Counted from the first letter of the stretch, positions 1 to 12,909 are shown. The stretch: DNA of 64,000 bases from Malachius bipustulatus (GCA_910589415.1 CAJUUM010000032.1:434001-498000); one strand, 5' to 3'. The notes: generated from the sequence alone by a model not told the origin. Made by a program: numbers and translations.

Positions 1-197
1 TCCCTACCCACACATCTCAAAGTCGTGGACCATTGTACGAGCTGGTGCGGGTAAACGGCGTGAGTAACTATGACTCTCTTAATAGTGTGCTGTCAAATGC
101 GTCCTCTGCAAACCGGTGACGCGCATGAGCGGACTGACGGGATTCTTACTGTCCCTACCCACACATCTCAAAGTCGTGGACCATTGTTCGAGCTGGT

Positions 198-220
<23 letters not shown>

Positions 221-233
<13 letters not shown>

Positions 234-320
234 TAGTGCGCTGTCAAATGCCTCGTCATCCAAGTGGTGACGCGCCAAGGTAACGAAGTTGGAAGGCGCG
301 GGCGAACGGCGGGAGTAACT
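221..320 (+). repeat. Representative short unit S1 (100 bp), fused 28S pieces
   Basis: The unit runs from one ATGACTCTCTTAA anchor to the next in 100 bp. Its left part, caaatgcctcgtcatccaag then gtgacgcgc, is nearly identical to 28S just downstream of the R2 site, much closer than in long units (caaatgcgtcctctgcaaac). After gacgcgc it jumps to caaggtaacgaagttgg, which resembles the 28S block CCAAGGGAACGGGCTTGG that lies further downstream. About 60-75 bp of 28S between these blocks is missing. S1 units (tagtagtgtg just after the next anchor) are typically preceded by a gggattcttactg long unit. Confidence 0.8.
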
Positions 321-448
321 ATGAGTCTCTTAGTAGTGTGCTGTCAAATGCGTCCTCTGCAAACCGGTGACGCGCATGAACGGACTGACGGGATTCCCAC
401 TGTCCCTACCCACCCATCTCAAAGTCGTGGACCATTTTTCGAGCTGGT

Positions 449-484
<36 letters not shown>

Positions 485-901
485 TAGTGTGCCGTCAAAT
501 GCGTCCTCTGCAAACCGGTGACGTGCATGAACGGACTGACGGGATTCCCACTGTCCCTACCCACCCATCTGAATGTCGTGGACCATTGTTCGAGCTGGTG
601 CGGGTAAACGGCGGGAGTAACTATGATTCTTTTAATAGTGTGCTGTCAAATGCGTCCTCTGCAAACCGGTGACGCGCATGAACGGACTGACGGAATTTCC
701 ACTATCCCTACCCACACATCTCAAAGTCGTGGACCATTGATCGAGCTGGCGTGGGTGAACGGCGGGAGTGACTATGACTCTCTTAATAATGTGCTGTCAA
801 ATGCGTCCTTTGCAAACCGGTGACGCGCATGAGCGGACTGACGAGATTCCCACTGTCCCTACCCACACATCTCAAAGTTGTGGACCATTGTTCGAGCTGG
901 T

Positions 902-937
<36 letters not shown>

Positions 938-1075
938 TAGTGTGCTGTCAAATGCGTCCTATGCAAACCGATGACGCGCATGAACGGACTGGCGGGATTC
1001 TCACTGTCCCTACCCACACATCTCAAAGTCGTGGACCATTGTTCGAGCTGGCGTGGGTGAACGGCGGGAGTGACT

Positions 1076-1175
1076 ATGACTCTCTTAATAGTGTGCTGTC
1101 AAATGCGTCGTCATCCAACTGGTGACGCGCCGAGGTAACGGGCTTGGAAGGCGCGGGCGAACGGCGGGAGTAACT
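1076..1175 (+). repeat. Representative short unit S2 (100 bp)
   Basis: Second class of short unit: gcgtcgtcatccaactgg, gtgacgcgccgagg, taacgggcttggaaggcgcg, then aacggcgggagtaacttcgag. It keeps AACGGGCTTGG, an exact 11-bp match to the conserved 28S block downstream of the R2 target, whereas S1 has aacgaagttgg. The following anchor is mutated from actatgactc to acttcgagtc. S2 units almost always follow a long unit with gaatttccactatcc and gagctggcgtgggtgaac, so the pair moves as a block in the higher-order repeats. Confidence 0.8.
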
Positions 1176-1303
1176 TCGAGTCTCTTAATAGTGTGCTGTC
1201 AAATGCATCCTCTGCAAATCGGTGACGCGCATGAGCGGACTGACGGGATTCCCACTGTCCCTACCCACACATCTCAAAGTCGTGGACATTTGTTCGAGAT
1301 GAA

Positions 1304-1339
<36 letters not shown>

Positions 1340-1454
1340 TAGTGTGCTGTCAAATGCGTCCTCTGCAAACCGGTGACGCGCATGAACGGACTGACGGGAT
1401 TCCCACTGTCCCTTCCCACTAATCTCAAAGTCGTGGACATTTGTTCGAGATGAA

Positions 1455-1490
<36 letters not shown>

Positions 1491-1605
1491 TAGTGTGCTG
1501 TCAAATGCGTCCTCTGCAAACCGGTTACGCGCATGAGCGGACTGACGGAATCCCCACTGTCCCTACCCACACATCTCAAAGTCGTGGACCATTGTTCGAG
1601 CTGGT

Positions 1606-1641
<36 letters not shown>

Positions 1642-1756
1642 TAGTGCGCTGTCAAATGCGTCCTCTGCAAACCGGTGACGCGCATGAACGGACTGACGGG
1701 ATTCCCACTGTCCCTACCCACACATTTCAAAGTCGTGGACCATTGTTCGAGCTGGT

Positions 1757-1792
<36 letters not shown>

Positions 1793-1907
1793 TAGTGTGC
1801 TGTCAAATGCGTCCTCTGCAAACCGGTGACGCGCATGAGCGGACTGACGGGATTCTTACTGTCCCTACCCACACATCTCAAAGTCGTGGACCATTGTTCG
1901 AGCTGGT

Positions 1908-1943
<36 letters not shown>

Positions 1944-2163
1944 TAGTGCGCTGTCAAATGCCTCGTCATCCAAGTGGTGACGCGCCAAGGTAACGAAGTT
2001 GGAAGGCGCGGGCGAACGGCGGGAGTAACTATGAGTCTCTTAGTAGTGTGCTGTCAAATGCGTCCTCTACAAACCGGTGACGCGCATGAACGGACTGACG
2101 GGATTCCCACTGTCCCTACCCACACATCTCAAAGTCGTGGACCATTGTTCGAGCTGGTGCGCT

Positions 2164-2194
<31 letters not shown>

Positions 2195-2314
2195 TAGTGT
2201 GCTGTCAAATGCGTCCTCTGCAAACCGGTGAGGCGCATGAGCGGACTGACGGGATTCTTACTGTCCCGACCCACACATCTCAGAGTCGTGGACCATTGTT
2301 CGAGCTGGTGCGGA

Positions 2315-2345
<31 letters not shown>

Positions 2346-2460
2346 TAGTGTGCTGTCAAATGCGTCCTCTGCAAACCGGTGACGTGCATGAACGGAGTGA
2401 CGGGATTCCCACTGTCCCTACCCACCCATCTGAAAGTCGTGGACCATTTTTCGAGCTGGT

Positions 2461-2496
<36 letters not shown>

Positions 2497-2613
2497 TAGT
2501 GTGCTGTCAAATGCGTCCTCTGCAAACCGGTGACGCGCATGAACGGACTGACGGAATTTCCACTATCCCTACCCACACATCTCAAAGTCGTGGACCATTG
2601 TTCGAGCTGGCGT

Positions 2614-2647
<34 letters not shown>

Positions 2648-2762
2648 TAGTGCGCTGTCAAATGCGTCCTCTGCAAACCGGTGACGCGCATGAACGGACT
2701 GACGGGATTCCCACTGTCCCTACCCACACATCTCAAAGTCGTGGACCATTGTTCGAGCTGGT

Positions 2763-2798
<36 letters not shown>

Positions 2799-2913
2799 TA
2801 GTGTGTTGTGAAATGCGTCCTCTGCAAACCGGTGACGCGCATGAACGGACTGACGGGATTCCCACTGTCTCTACCCACTAATCTCAAAGTCGTGGACATT
2901 TGTTCGAGATGAA

Positions 2914-2949
<36 letters not shown>

Positions 2950-3064
2950 TAGTGTGCTGTCAAATGCGTCCTCTGCAAATCGGTGACGCGCATGAGCGGA
3001 CTGACGGGATTCTTACTGTCCCTACCCACACATCTCAAAGTCGTGGACCATTGTTCGAGCTGGT

Positions 3065-3100
<36 letters not shown>

Positions 3101-3366
3101 TAGTGCGCTGTCAAATGCGTCCTCTACAAACCGGTGACGCGCATGAACGGACTGACGGGATTCCCACTGTCCCTACCCACTTATCTCAAAGTCGTGGACC
3201 ATTGTTCGAGCTGGTGCGGGTAAACGGCGGGAGTAGCTATGACTCTCTTAATAGTGTGCTGTCAAATGCGTCCTCTGCAAACCGGTGGCGTGCATGAACG
3301 GACTGACGGGATTCCCACTGTCCCTACCCACCCATCTGAAAGTCGTGGACCATTTTTCGAGCTGGT

Positions 3367-3402
<36 letters not shown>

Positions 3403-3517
3403 TAGTGTGCTGTCAAATGCGTCCTCTGCAAACCGGTGACGTGCATGAACGGACTGACGGGATTCCCACTGTCCCTACCCACCCATCTGAAAGTCGTGGA
3501 CCATTTTTCGAGCTGGT

Positions 3518-3553
<36 letters not shown>

Positions 3554-3668
3554 TAGTGTGCTGTCAAATGCGTCCTCTGCAAACCGGTGACGTGCATGAA
3601 CGGACTGACGGGATTCCCACTGTCCCTACCCACCCATCTGAAAGTCGTGGACCATTTTTCGAGCTGGT

Positions 3669-3704
<36 letters not shown>

Positions 3705-4074
3705 TAGTGTGCTGTCAAATGCTTCCTCTGTAAACCGGTGACGCGCATGAACGGACTGACGGAATTTCCACTATCCCTACCCACACATCTCAAAGTCGTG
3801 GACCATTGTTCGAGCTGGCGTGGGTGAACGGCGGGAGTGACTATGACTCTCTTAATAGTGTGCTGTCAAATGCGTCGTCATCCAAGTGGTGACGCGCCGA
3901 GGTAACGGGCTTGGAAGGCGCGGGCGAACGGCGGGAGTAACTTCGAGTCTCTTAATAGTGTGCTGTCAAATGCATCCTCTGCAAACCGGTGACGCGCATG
4001 AGCGGACTGACGGGATTCCCACTGTCCCTACCCACACATCTCAAAGTCGTGGACCATTGTTCGAGCTGGTGCGT

Positions 4075-4106
<32 letters not shown>

Positions 4107-4143
4107 TAGTGTGCTGTCAAATGCGTCCTCTGCAAACCGGTGA

Positions 4144-4221
4144 CGCGCATGAACGGACTGACGGGATTCCCACTGTCCCTACCCACTAATCTCAAAGTCG
4201 TGGACATTTGTTCGAGATGAA

Positions 4222-4257
<36 letters not shown>

Positions 4258-4294
4258 TAGTGTGCTGTCAAATGCGTCCTCTGCAAACCGGCGA
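4144..4294 (+). repeat. Representative long unit (151 bp), 28S-like upstream variant
   Basis: This unit type carries cactaatctcaaag and gagatgaagcgggtaaacgg in place of the commoner cacacatctc and gagctggtgcgggtaaacgg. The gaagcgggtaaacggcggg stretch is closer to the 28S sequence upstream of the R2 site (there GAAGCGCGGGTAAACGGCGG), and ctcaaagtcg resembles the GTCAAAGTG of 28S about 35 bp upstream. I infer this type is nearer to the founding fragment and that the unit spans roughly 70 bp upstream to 80 bp downstream of the R2 site. Other examples end at 1477, 2936, 9676, 12594, 22188 and 27118. Confidence 0.75.
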
Positions 4295-4329
4295 CGCGCA
4301 TGAGCGGACTGACGGAATCCCCACTGTCC

Positions 4330-4372
4330 CTACCCACACATCTCAAAGTCGTGGACCATTGTTCGAGCTGGT

Positions 4373-4408
<36 letters not shown>

Positions 4409-4623
4409 TAGTGCGCTGTCAAATGCCTCGTCATCCAAGTGGTGACGCGCCAAGGTAACGAAGTTGGAAGGCGCGGGCGAACGGCGGGAGTAACTATGAG
4501 TCTCTTAGTAGTGTGCTGTCAAATGCGTCCTCTGCAAACCGGTGACGCGCATGAACGGACTGACGGGATTCCCACTGTCCCTACCCACCCATCTCAAAGT
4601 CGTGGACCATTTTTCGAGCTGGT

Positions 4624-4659
<36 letters not shown>

Positions 4660-5076
4660 TAGTGTGCCGTCAAATGCGTCCTCTGCAAACCGGTGACGTG
4701 CATGAACGGACTGACGGGATTCCCACTGTCCCTACCCACCCATCTGAAAGTCGTGGACCATTGTTCGAGCTGGTGCGGGTAAACGGCGGGAGTAACTATG
4801 ATTCTTTTAATAGTGTGCTGTCAAATGCGTCCTCTGCAAACCGGTGACGCGCATGAACGGACTGACGGAATTTCCACTATCCCTACCCACACATCTCAAA
4901 GTCGTGAACCATTGATCGAGCTGGCGTGGGTGAACGGCGGGAGTGACTATGACTCTCTTAATAATGTGCTGTCAAATGCGTCCTTTGCAAACCGGTGACG
5001 CGCATGAGCGGACTGACGAGATTCCCACTGTCCCTACCCACACATCTCAAAGTTGTGGACCATTGTTCGAGCTGGT

Positions 5077-5112
<36 letters not shown>

Positions 5113-5478
5113 TAGTGTGCTGTCAAATGCGTCCTATGCAAACCGATGACGCGCATGAAAGGACTGGCGGGATTCTCACTGTCCCTACCCACACATCTCA
5201 AAGTCGTGGACCATTGTTCGAGCTGGCGTGGGTGAACGGCGGGAGTGACTATGACTCTCTTAATAGTGTGCTGTCAAATGCGTCGTCATCCAACTGGTGA
5301 CGCGCCGAGGTAACGGGCTTGGAAGGCGCGGGCGAACGGCGGGAGTAACTTCGAGTCTCTTAATAGTGTGCTGTCAAATGCATCCTCTGCAAATCGGTGA
5401 CGCGCATGAGCGGACTGACGGGATTCCCACTGTCCCTACCCACACATCTCAAAGTCGTGGACATTTGATCGAGATGAA

Positions 5479-5514
<36 letters not shown>

Positions 5515-5629
5515 TAGTGTGCTGTCGAATGCGTCCTCTGCAAACCGGTGACGCGCATGAACGGACTGACGGGATTCCCACTGTCCCTACCCACTAATCT
5601 CAAAGTCGTGGACATTTGTTCGAGATGAA

Positions 5630-5665
<36 letters not shown>

Positions 5666-5780
5666 TAGTGTGCTGTCAAATGCGTCCTCTGCAAACCGGT
5701 TACGCGCATGAGCGGACTGACGGAATCCCCACTGTCCCTACCCACACATCTCAAAGTCGTGGACCATTGTTCGAGCTGGT

Positions 5781-5816
<36 letters not shown>

Positions 5817-5931
5817 TAGTGCGCTGTCAAATGCGTCCTCTGCAAACCGGTGACGCGCATGAACGGACTGACGGGATTCCCACTGTCCCTACCCACACAT
5901 TTCAAAGTCGTGGACCATTGTTCGAGCTGGT

Positions 5932-5967
<36 letters not shown>

Positions 5968-6086
5968 TAGTGTGCTGTCAAATGCGTCCTCTGCAAACCG
6001 GTGACGCGCATGAGCGGACTGACGGGATTCTTACTGTCCCTACCCACACATCTCAAAGTCGTGGACCATTGTTCGAGCTGGTGCGA

Positions 6087-6118
<32 letters not shown>

Positions 6119-6338
6119 TAGTGCGCTGTCAAATGCCTCGTCATCCAAGTGGTGACGCGCCAAGGTAACGAAGTTGGAAGGCGCGGGCGAACGGCGGGAG
6201 TAACTATGAGTCTCTTAGTAGTGTGCTGTCAAATGCGTCCTCTACAAACCGGTGACGCGCATGAACGGACTGACGGGATTCCCACTGTCCCTACCGACAC
6301 ATCTCAAAGTCGTGGACCATTGTTCGAGCTGGTGCGCT

Positions 6339-6369
<31 letters not shown>

Positions 6370-6489
6370 TAGTGTGCTGTCAAATGCGTCCTCTGCAAAC
6401 CGGTGAGGCGCATGAGCGGACTGACGGGATTCTTACTGTCCCTACCCACACATCTCAGAGTCGTGGACCATTGTTCGAGCTGGTGCGGA

Positions 6490-6520
<31 letters not shown>

Positions 6521-6635
6521 TAGTGTGCTGTCAAATGCGTCCTCTGCAAACCGGTGACGTGCATGAACGGACTGACGGGATTCCCACTGTCCCTACCCAC
6601 CCATCTGAAAGTCGTGGACCATTTTTCGAGCTGGT

Positions 6636-6671
<36 letters not shown>

Positions 6672-6788
6672 TAGTGTGCTGTCAAATGCGTCCTCTGCAA
6701 ACCGGTGACGCGCATGAACGGACTGACGGAATTTCCACTATCCCTACCCACACATCTCAAAGTCGTGGACCATTGTTCGAGCTGGCGT

Positions 6789-6822
<34 letters not shown>

Positions 6823-6937
6823 TAGTGCGCTGTCAAATGCGTCCTCTGCAAACCGGTGACGCGCATGAACGGACTGACGGGATTCCCACTGTCCCTACCC
6901 ACACATCTCAAAGTCGTGGACCATTGTTCGAGCTGGT

Positions 6938-6973
<36 letters not shown>

Positions 6974-7088
6974 TAGTGTGTTGTCAAATGCGTCCTCTGC
7001 AAACCGGTGACGCGCATGAACGGACTGACGGGATTCCCACTGTCCCTACCCACTAATCTTAAAGTCGTGGACATTTGTTCGAGATGAA

Positions 7089-7124
<36 letters not shown>

Positions 7125-7239
7125 TAGTGTGCTGTCAAATGCGTCCTCTGCAAATCGGTGACGCGCATGAGCGGACTGACGGGATTCTTACTGTCCCTAC
7201 CCACACATCTCAAAGTCGTGGACCATTGTTCGAGCTGGT

Positions 7240-7275
<36 letters not shown>

Positions 7276-7541
7276 TAGTGCGCTGTCAAATGCGTCCTCT
7301 ACAAACCGGTGACGCGCATGAACGGACTGACGGGATTCCCACTGTCCCTACCCACACATCTCAAAGTCGTGGACCATTGTTCGAGTTGGTGCGGGTAAAC
7401 GGCGGGAGTAGCTATGACTCTCTTAATAGTGTGCTGTCAAATGCGTCCTCTGCAAACCGGTGGCGTGCATGAACGGACTGACGGGATTCCCACTGTCCCT
7501 ACCCACCCATCTGAAAGTCGTGGACCATTTTTCGAGCTGGT

Positions 7542-7577
<36 letters not shown>

Positions 7578-7615
7578 TAGTGTGCTGTCAAATGCGTCCT
7601 CTGCAAACCGGTGAC
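4330..7615 (+). repeat. Higher-order repeat, copy 2
   Basis: Counterpart of 155-3440, same series of unit variants. A third, slightly shortened copy (one unit lost) starts near 11380, is interrupted at 13323 by LTR element 1 and resumes at 18591, running to about 19620. The retrotransposon therefore inserted into an already formed higher-order repeat. Confidence 0.85.
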
Positions 7616-7943
7616 GCGCATGAACGGACTGACGGAATTTCCACTATCCCTACCCACACATCTCAAAGTCGTGGACCATTGTTCGAGCTGGCGTGGGTGA
7701 ACGGCGGGAGTGACTATGACTCTCTTAATAGTGTGCTGTCAAATGCGTCGTCATCCAACTGGTGACGCGCCGAGGTAACAAGCTTGGAAGGCGCGGGCGA
7801 ACGGCGGGAGTAACTTCGAGTCTCTTAATAGTGTGCTGTCAAATGCATCCTCTGCAAACCGGTGACGCGCATGAGCGGACTGACGGGATTCCCACTGTCC
7901 CTACCCACACATCTCAAAGTCGTGGACCATTGTTCGAGCTGGT

Positions 7944-7979
<36 letters not shown>

Positions 7980-8094
7980 TAGTGTGCTGTCAAATGCGTC
8001 CTCTGCAAACCGGTGACGCGCATGAGCGAACTGACGGGATTCTTACTGTCCCTACCCACACATCTCAAAGTCGTGGACCATTGTTCGAGCTGGT

Positions 8095-8130
<36 letters not shown>

Positions 8131-8798
8131 TAGTGCGCTGTCAAATGCCTCGTCATCCAAGTAGTGACGCGCCAAGGTAACGAAGTTGGAAGGCGCGGGC
8201 GAACGGCGGGAGTAACTATGAGTCTCTTAGTAGTGTGCTGTCAAATGCGTCCTCTACAAACCGGTGACGCGCATGAACGGACTGACGGGATTCCCACTGT
8301 CCCTACCCACACATCTCAAAGTCGTGGACCATTATTCGAGCTGGTGCGGGTAAACTTCGGGAGTAACAATGACTCTCTTAATAGTGCGCTGTCAAATGCG
8401 TCCTCTACAAACCGGCGACGCGCATGAACGGACTGACGGAATTCCCACTGTCCCTACCCACACATCTCAAAGTCGTAGACCATTGTTCGAGCTGGTGCGG
8501 GTAAACGGCGGGAGTAGCTATGACTCTCTTAATAGTGTGCTGTCAAATGCGTCCTCTGCAAATCGGTGACGCGCATGAACGGACTGACGGGATTCCCACT
8601 GTCCCTACCCACACATCTCAAAGTCGTGGACATTTGTTCGAGATGAAGCGGGTAAACGGCGGGAGTAACTATGACTGTCTTAATAGTAAGCTGTCAAATG
8701 CGTCCTCTGCAAATCGGTGACGCGCATGAGCGGACTGACGGGATTCTTACTGTCCCTACCCACACATCTCAAAGTCGTGGACCATTGTTCGAGCTGGT

Positions 8799-8834
<36 letters not shown>

Positions 8835-9100
8835 TAGTGCGCTGTCAAATGCGTCCTCTACAAACCGGTGACGCGCATGAACGGACTGACGGAATTCCCA
8901 CTGTCCCTACCCACACATCTCAAAGTCGTGGACCATTGTTCGAGCTGGTGCGGGTAAACGGCGGGAGTAGCTATGACTCTCTTAATAGTGTGCTGTCAAA
9001 TGCGTCCTCTGCAAACCGGTGACGTGCATGAACGGACTGACGGGATTCCCACTGTCCCTACCCACCCATCTGAAAGTCGTGGACCATTTTTCGAGCTGGT

Positions 9101-9136
<36 letters not shown>

Positions 9137-9502
9137 TAGTGTGCTGTCAAATGCGTCCTCTGCAAACCGGTGACGCGCATGAACGGACTGACGGAATTTC
9201 CACTATCCCTACCCACACATCTCAAAGTCGTGGACCATTGTTCGAGCTGGCGTGGGTGAACGGCGGGAGTGACTATGACTCTCTTAATAGTGTGCTGTCA
9301 AATGCGTCGTCATCCAACTGGTGACGCGCCGAGGTAACGAGCTTGGAAGGCGCGGGCGAACGGCGGGAGTAACTTCGAGTCTCTTAATAGTGTGCTGTCA
9401 AATGCATCCTCTGCAAACCGGTGACGCGCATGAGCGGACTGACGGGATTCCCACTGTCCCTACCCACACATCTCAAAGTCGTGGACCATTGTTCGAGCTG
9501 GT

Positions 9503-9538
<36 letters not shown>

Positions 9539-9804
9539 TAGTGTGCTGTCAAATGCGTCCTCTGCAAACCGGTGACGCGCATGAACGGACTGACGGGATT
9601 CCCACTGTCCCTACCCACTAATCTCAAAGTCGTGGACATTTGTTCGAGATGAAGCGGGTAAACGACGGGAGTAACTATGACTCTCTTAATAGTGTGCTGT
9701 CAAATGCGTCCTCTGCAAACCAGTGACGCGCATGAGCGGACTGACGGAATCCCCACTGTCCCTACTCACACATCTCAAAGTCGTGGACCATTGTTCGAGC
9801 TGGT

Positions 9805-9840
<36 letters not shown>

Positions 9841-9955
9841 TAGTGCGCTGTCAAATGCGTCCTCTGCAAACCGGTGACGCGCATGAACGGACTGACGGGA
9901 TTCCCACTGTCCCTACCCACACATCTCAAAGTCGTGGACCATTGTTCGAGCTGGT

Positions 9956-9991
<36 letters not shown>

Positions 9992-10559
9992 TAGTGTGCT
10001 GTCAAATGCGTCCTCTGCAAACCGGTGACGCGCATGAGCGGACTGACGGGATTCTTACTGTCCCTACCCACACATCTCAAAGTCGTGGACCATTGTTCGA
10101 GCTGGTGCGGGTAAACGGCGGGAGTAACTATGAGTCTCTTAGTAGTGTGCTGTCAAATGCGTCCTCTACAAACCGGTGACGCGCATGAACGGACTGACGG
10201 GATTCCCACTGTCCCTACCCACACATCTCAAAGTCGTGGACCATTGTTCGAGCTGGTGCGGGTAAACGGCGGGAGTAACAATGACTCTCTTAATAGTGCG
10301 CTGTCAAATGCGTCCTCTGCAAACCGGTGACGCGCATGAACGGACTGACGGGATTCCCACTGTCCCTACCCACACATCTCAAAGTCGTGGACCATTGTTC
10401 GAGCTGGTGCGGGTAAACGGCGGGAGTAACTATGACCCTCTTGATAGTGTGCTGTCAAATGCGTCCTCTGCAAACCGGTGACGCGCATGAGCGGACTGAC
10501 GGGATTCTTACTGTCCCTACCCACACATCTCAGAGTCGTGGACCATTGTTCGAGCTGGT

Positions 10560-10595
<36 letters not shown>

Positions 10596-10861
10596 TAGTG
10601 TGCTGTCAAATGCGTCCTCTGCAAACCGGTGACGTGCATGAACGGACTGACGGGATTCCCACTGTCCCTACCCACCCATCTGAAAGTCGTGGACCATTTT
10701 TCGAGCTGGTGCGGGTAAACAGCGGGAGTAACTATGACTCTCTTAATAGTGTGCTGTCAAATGCGTCCTCTGCAAACCGGTGACGCGCATGAACGGACTG
10801 ACGGGATTCCCACTGTCCCTACCCACTAATCTCAAAGTCGTGGACATTTGTTCGAGATGAA

Positions 10862-10897
<36 letters not shown>

Positions 10898-11012
10898 TAG
10901 TGTGCTGTCAAATGCGTCCTCTGCAAACCGGTGACGCGCATGAGCGGACTGACGGAATCCCCACTGTCCCTACCCACACATCTCAAAGTCGTGGACCATT
11001 GTTCGAGCTGGT

Positions 11013-11048
<36 letters not shown>

Positions 11049-11163
11049 TAGTGCGCTGTCAAATGTGTCCTCTGCAAACCGGTGACGCGCATGAACGGAC
11101 TGACGTTATTCCCACTGTCCCTACCCACTAATCTCAAAGTCGTGTACATTTGTTCGAGATGAA

Positions 11164-11199
<36 letters not shown>

Positions 11200-11314
11200 T
11201 AGTGTGCTGTCAAATGCGTCCTCTGCAAACCGGTGACGCGCATGAGCGGACTGACGGGATTCTTACTGTCCCTACCCACACATCTCAAAGTCGTGGACCA
11301 TTGTTCGAGCTGGT

Positions 11315-11350
<36 letters not shown>

Positions 11351-11565
11351 TAGTGCGCTGTCAAATGCCTCGTCATCCAAGTGGTGACGCGCCAAGGTAA
11401 CGAAGTTGGAAGGCGCGGGCGAACGGCGGGAGTAACTATGAGTCTCTTAGTAGTGTGCTGTCAAATGCGTCCTCTACAAACCGGTGACGCGCATGAACGG
11501 ACTGACGGGATTCCCACTGTCCCTACCCACCCATCTCAAAGTCGTGGACCATTTTTCGAGCTGGT

Positions 11566-11601
<36 letters not shown>

Positions 11602-12018
11602 TAGTGTGCCGTCAAATGCGTCCTCTGCAAACCGGTGACGTGCATGAACGGACTGACGGGATTCCCACTGTCCCTACCCACCCATCTGAAAGTCGTGGAC
11701 CATTGTTCGAGCTGGTGCGGGTAAACGGCGGGAGTAACTATGATTCTTTTAATAGTGTGCTGTCAAATGCGTCCTCTGCAAACCGGTGACGCGCATGAAC
11801 GGACTGACGGAATTTCCACTATCCCTACCCACACATCTCAAAGTCGTGGACCATTGATCGAGCTGGCGTGGGTGAACGGCGGGAGTGACTATGACTCTCT
11901 TAATAATGTGCTGTCAAATGCGTCCTTTGCAAACCGGTGACGCGCATGAGCGGACTGACGGGATTCCCACTGTCCCTACCCACACATCTCAAAGTTGTGG
12001 ACCATTGTTCGAGCTGGT

Positions 12019-12054
<36 letters not shown>

Positions 12055-12420
12055 TAGTGTGCTGTCAAATGCGTCCTATGCAAACCGATGACGCGCATGA
12101 AAGGACTGGCGGGATTCTCACTGTCCCTACCCACACATCTCAAAGTCGTGGACCATTGTTCGAGCTGGCGTGGGTGAACGGCGGGAGTGACTATGACTCT
12201 CTTAATAGTGTGCTGTCAAATGCGTCGTCATCCAACTGGTGACGCGCCGAGGTAACGGGCTTGGAAGGCGCGGGCGAACGGCGGGAGTAACTTCGAGTCT
12301 CTTAATAGTGTGCTGTCAAATGCATCCTCTGCAAATCGGTGACGCGCATGAGCGGACTGACGGGATTCCCACTGTCCCTACCCACACATCTCAAAGTCGT
12401 GGACATTTGTTCGAGATGAA

Positions 12421-12456
<36 letters not shown>

Positions 12457-12571
12457 TAGTGTGCTGTCAAATGCGTCCTCTGCAAACCGGTGACGCGCAT
12501 GAACGGACTGACGGGATTCCCACTGTCCCTACCCACTAATCTCAAAGTCGTGGACATTTGTTCGAGATGAA

Positions 12572-12607
<36 letters not shown>

Positions 12608-12722
12608 TAGTGTGCTGTCAAATGCGTCCTCTGCAAACCGGTTACGCGCATGAGCGGACTGACGGAATCCCCACTGTCCCTACCCACACATCTCAAAGTC
12701 GTGGACCATTGTTCGAGCTGAT

Positions 12723-12758
<36 letters not shown>

Positions 12759-12873
12759 TAGTGTGCTGTCAAATGCGTCCTCTGCAAACCGGTGACGCGC
12801 ATGAGCGGACTGACGGGATTCTTACTGTCCCTACCCACACATCTCAAAGTCGTGGACCATTGTTCGAGCTGGT

Positions 12874-12909
<36 letters not shown>

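Larger units (their letters stand above)
155..3440 (+). repeat. Higher-order repeat, copy 1 (offset 4175 bp)
   Basis: The order of variant units from about 155 to 3440 is repeated at 4330-7615 with a constant offset of 4175 bp, which equals 25 long plus 4 short units. Shared private variants include the gattcttttaatag unit near 623/4798, the taataatgtgctg unit near 780/4955, the cctatgcaaaccgatgac unit near 957/5132, and gcgcttaaacgg near 2160/6335. The copies differ by few substitutions by eye. At 3440 the first copy has two extra cccatctgaaagtc units (302 bp) before the registers realign. Confidence 0.85.

Noticed and set aside
221..320. Possible CENP-B box in the short unit (aagttggaaggcgcggg)
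   Set aside because: It has TTGGAA and GGG, but the essential TTCG half is absent and spacing is off; the stretch is better explained as diverged 28S (AACGGGCTTGGAA).
2644..2865. Minus-strand open frames of 73-78 aa in the satellite (also 5360-5581, 22198-22434, 39642-39878)
   Set aside because: Chance loss of a stop in the complement of repeat units; the same peptide motif repeats twice within each, showing it is only the tandem repeat read backwards.
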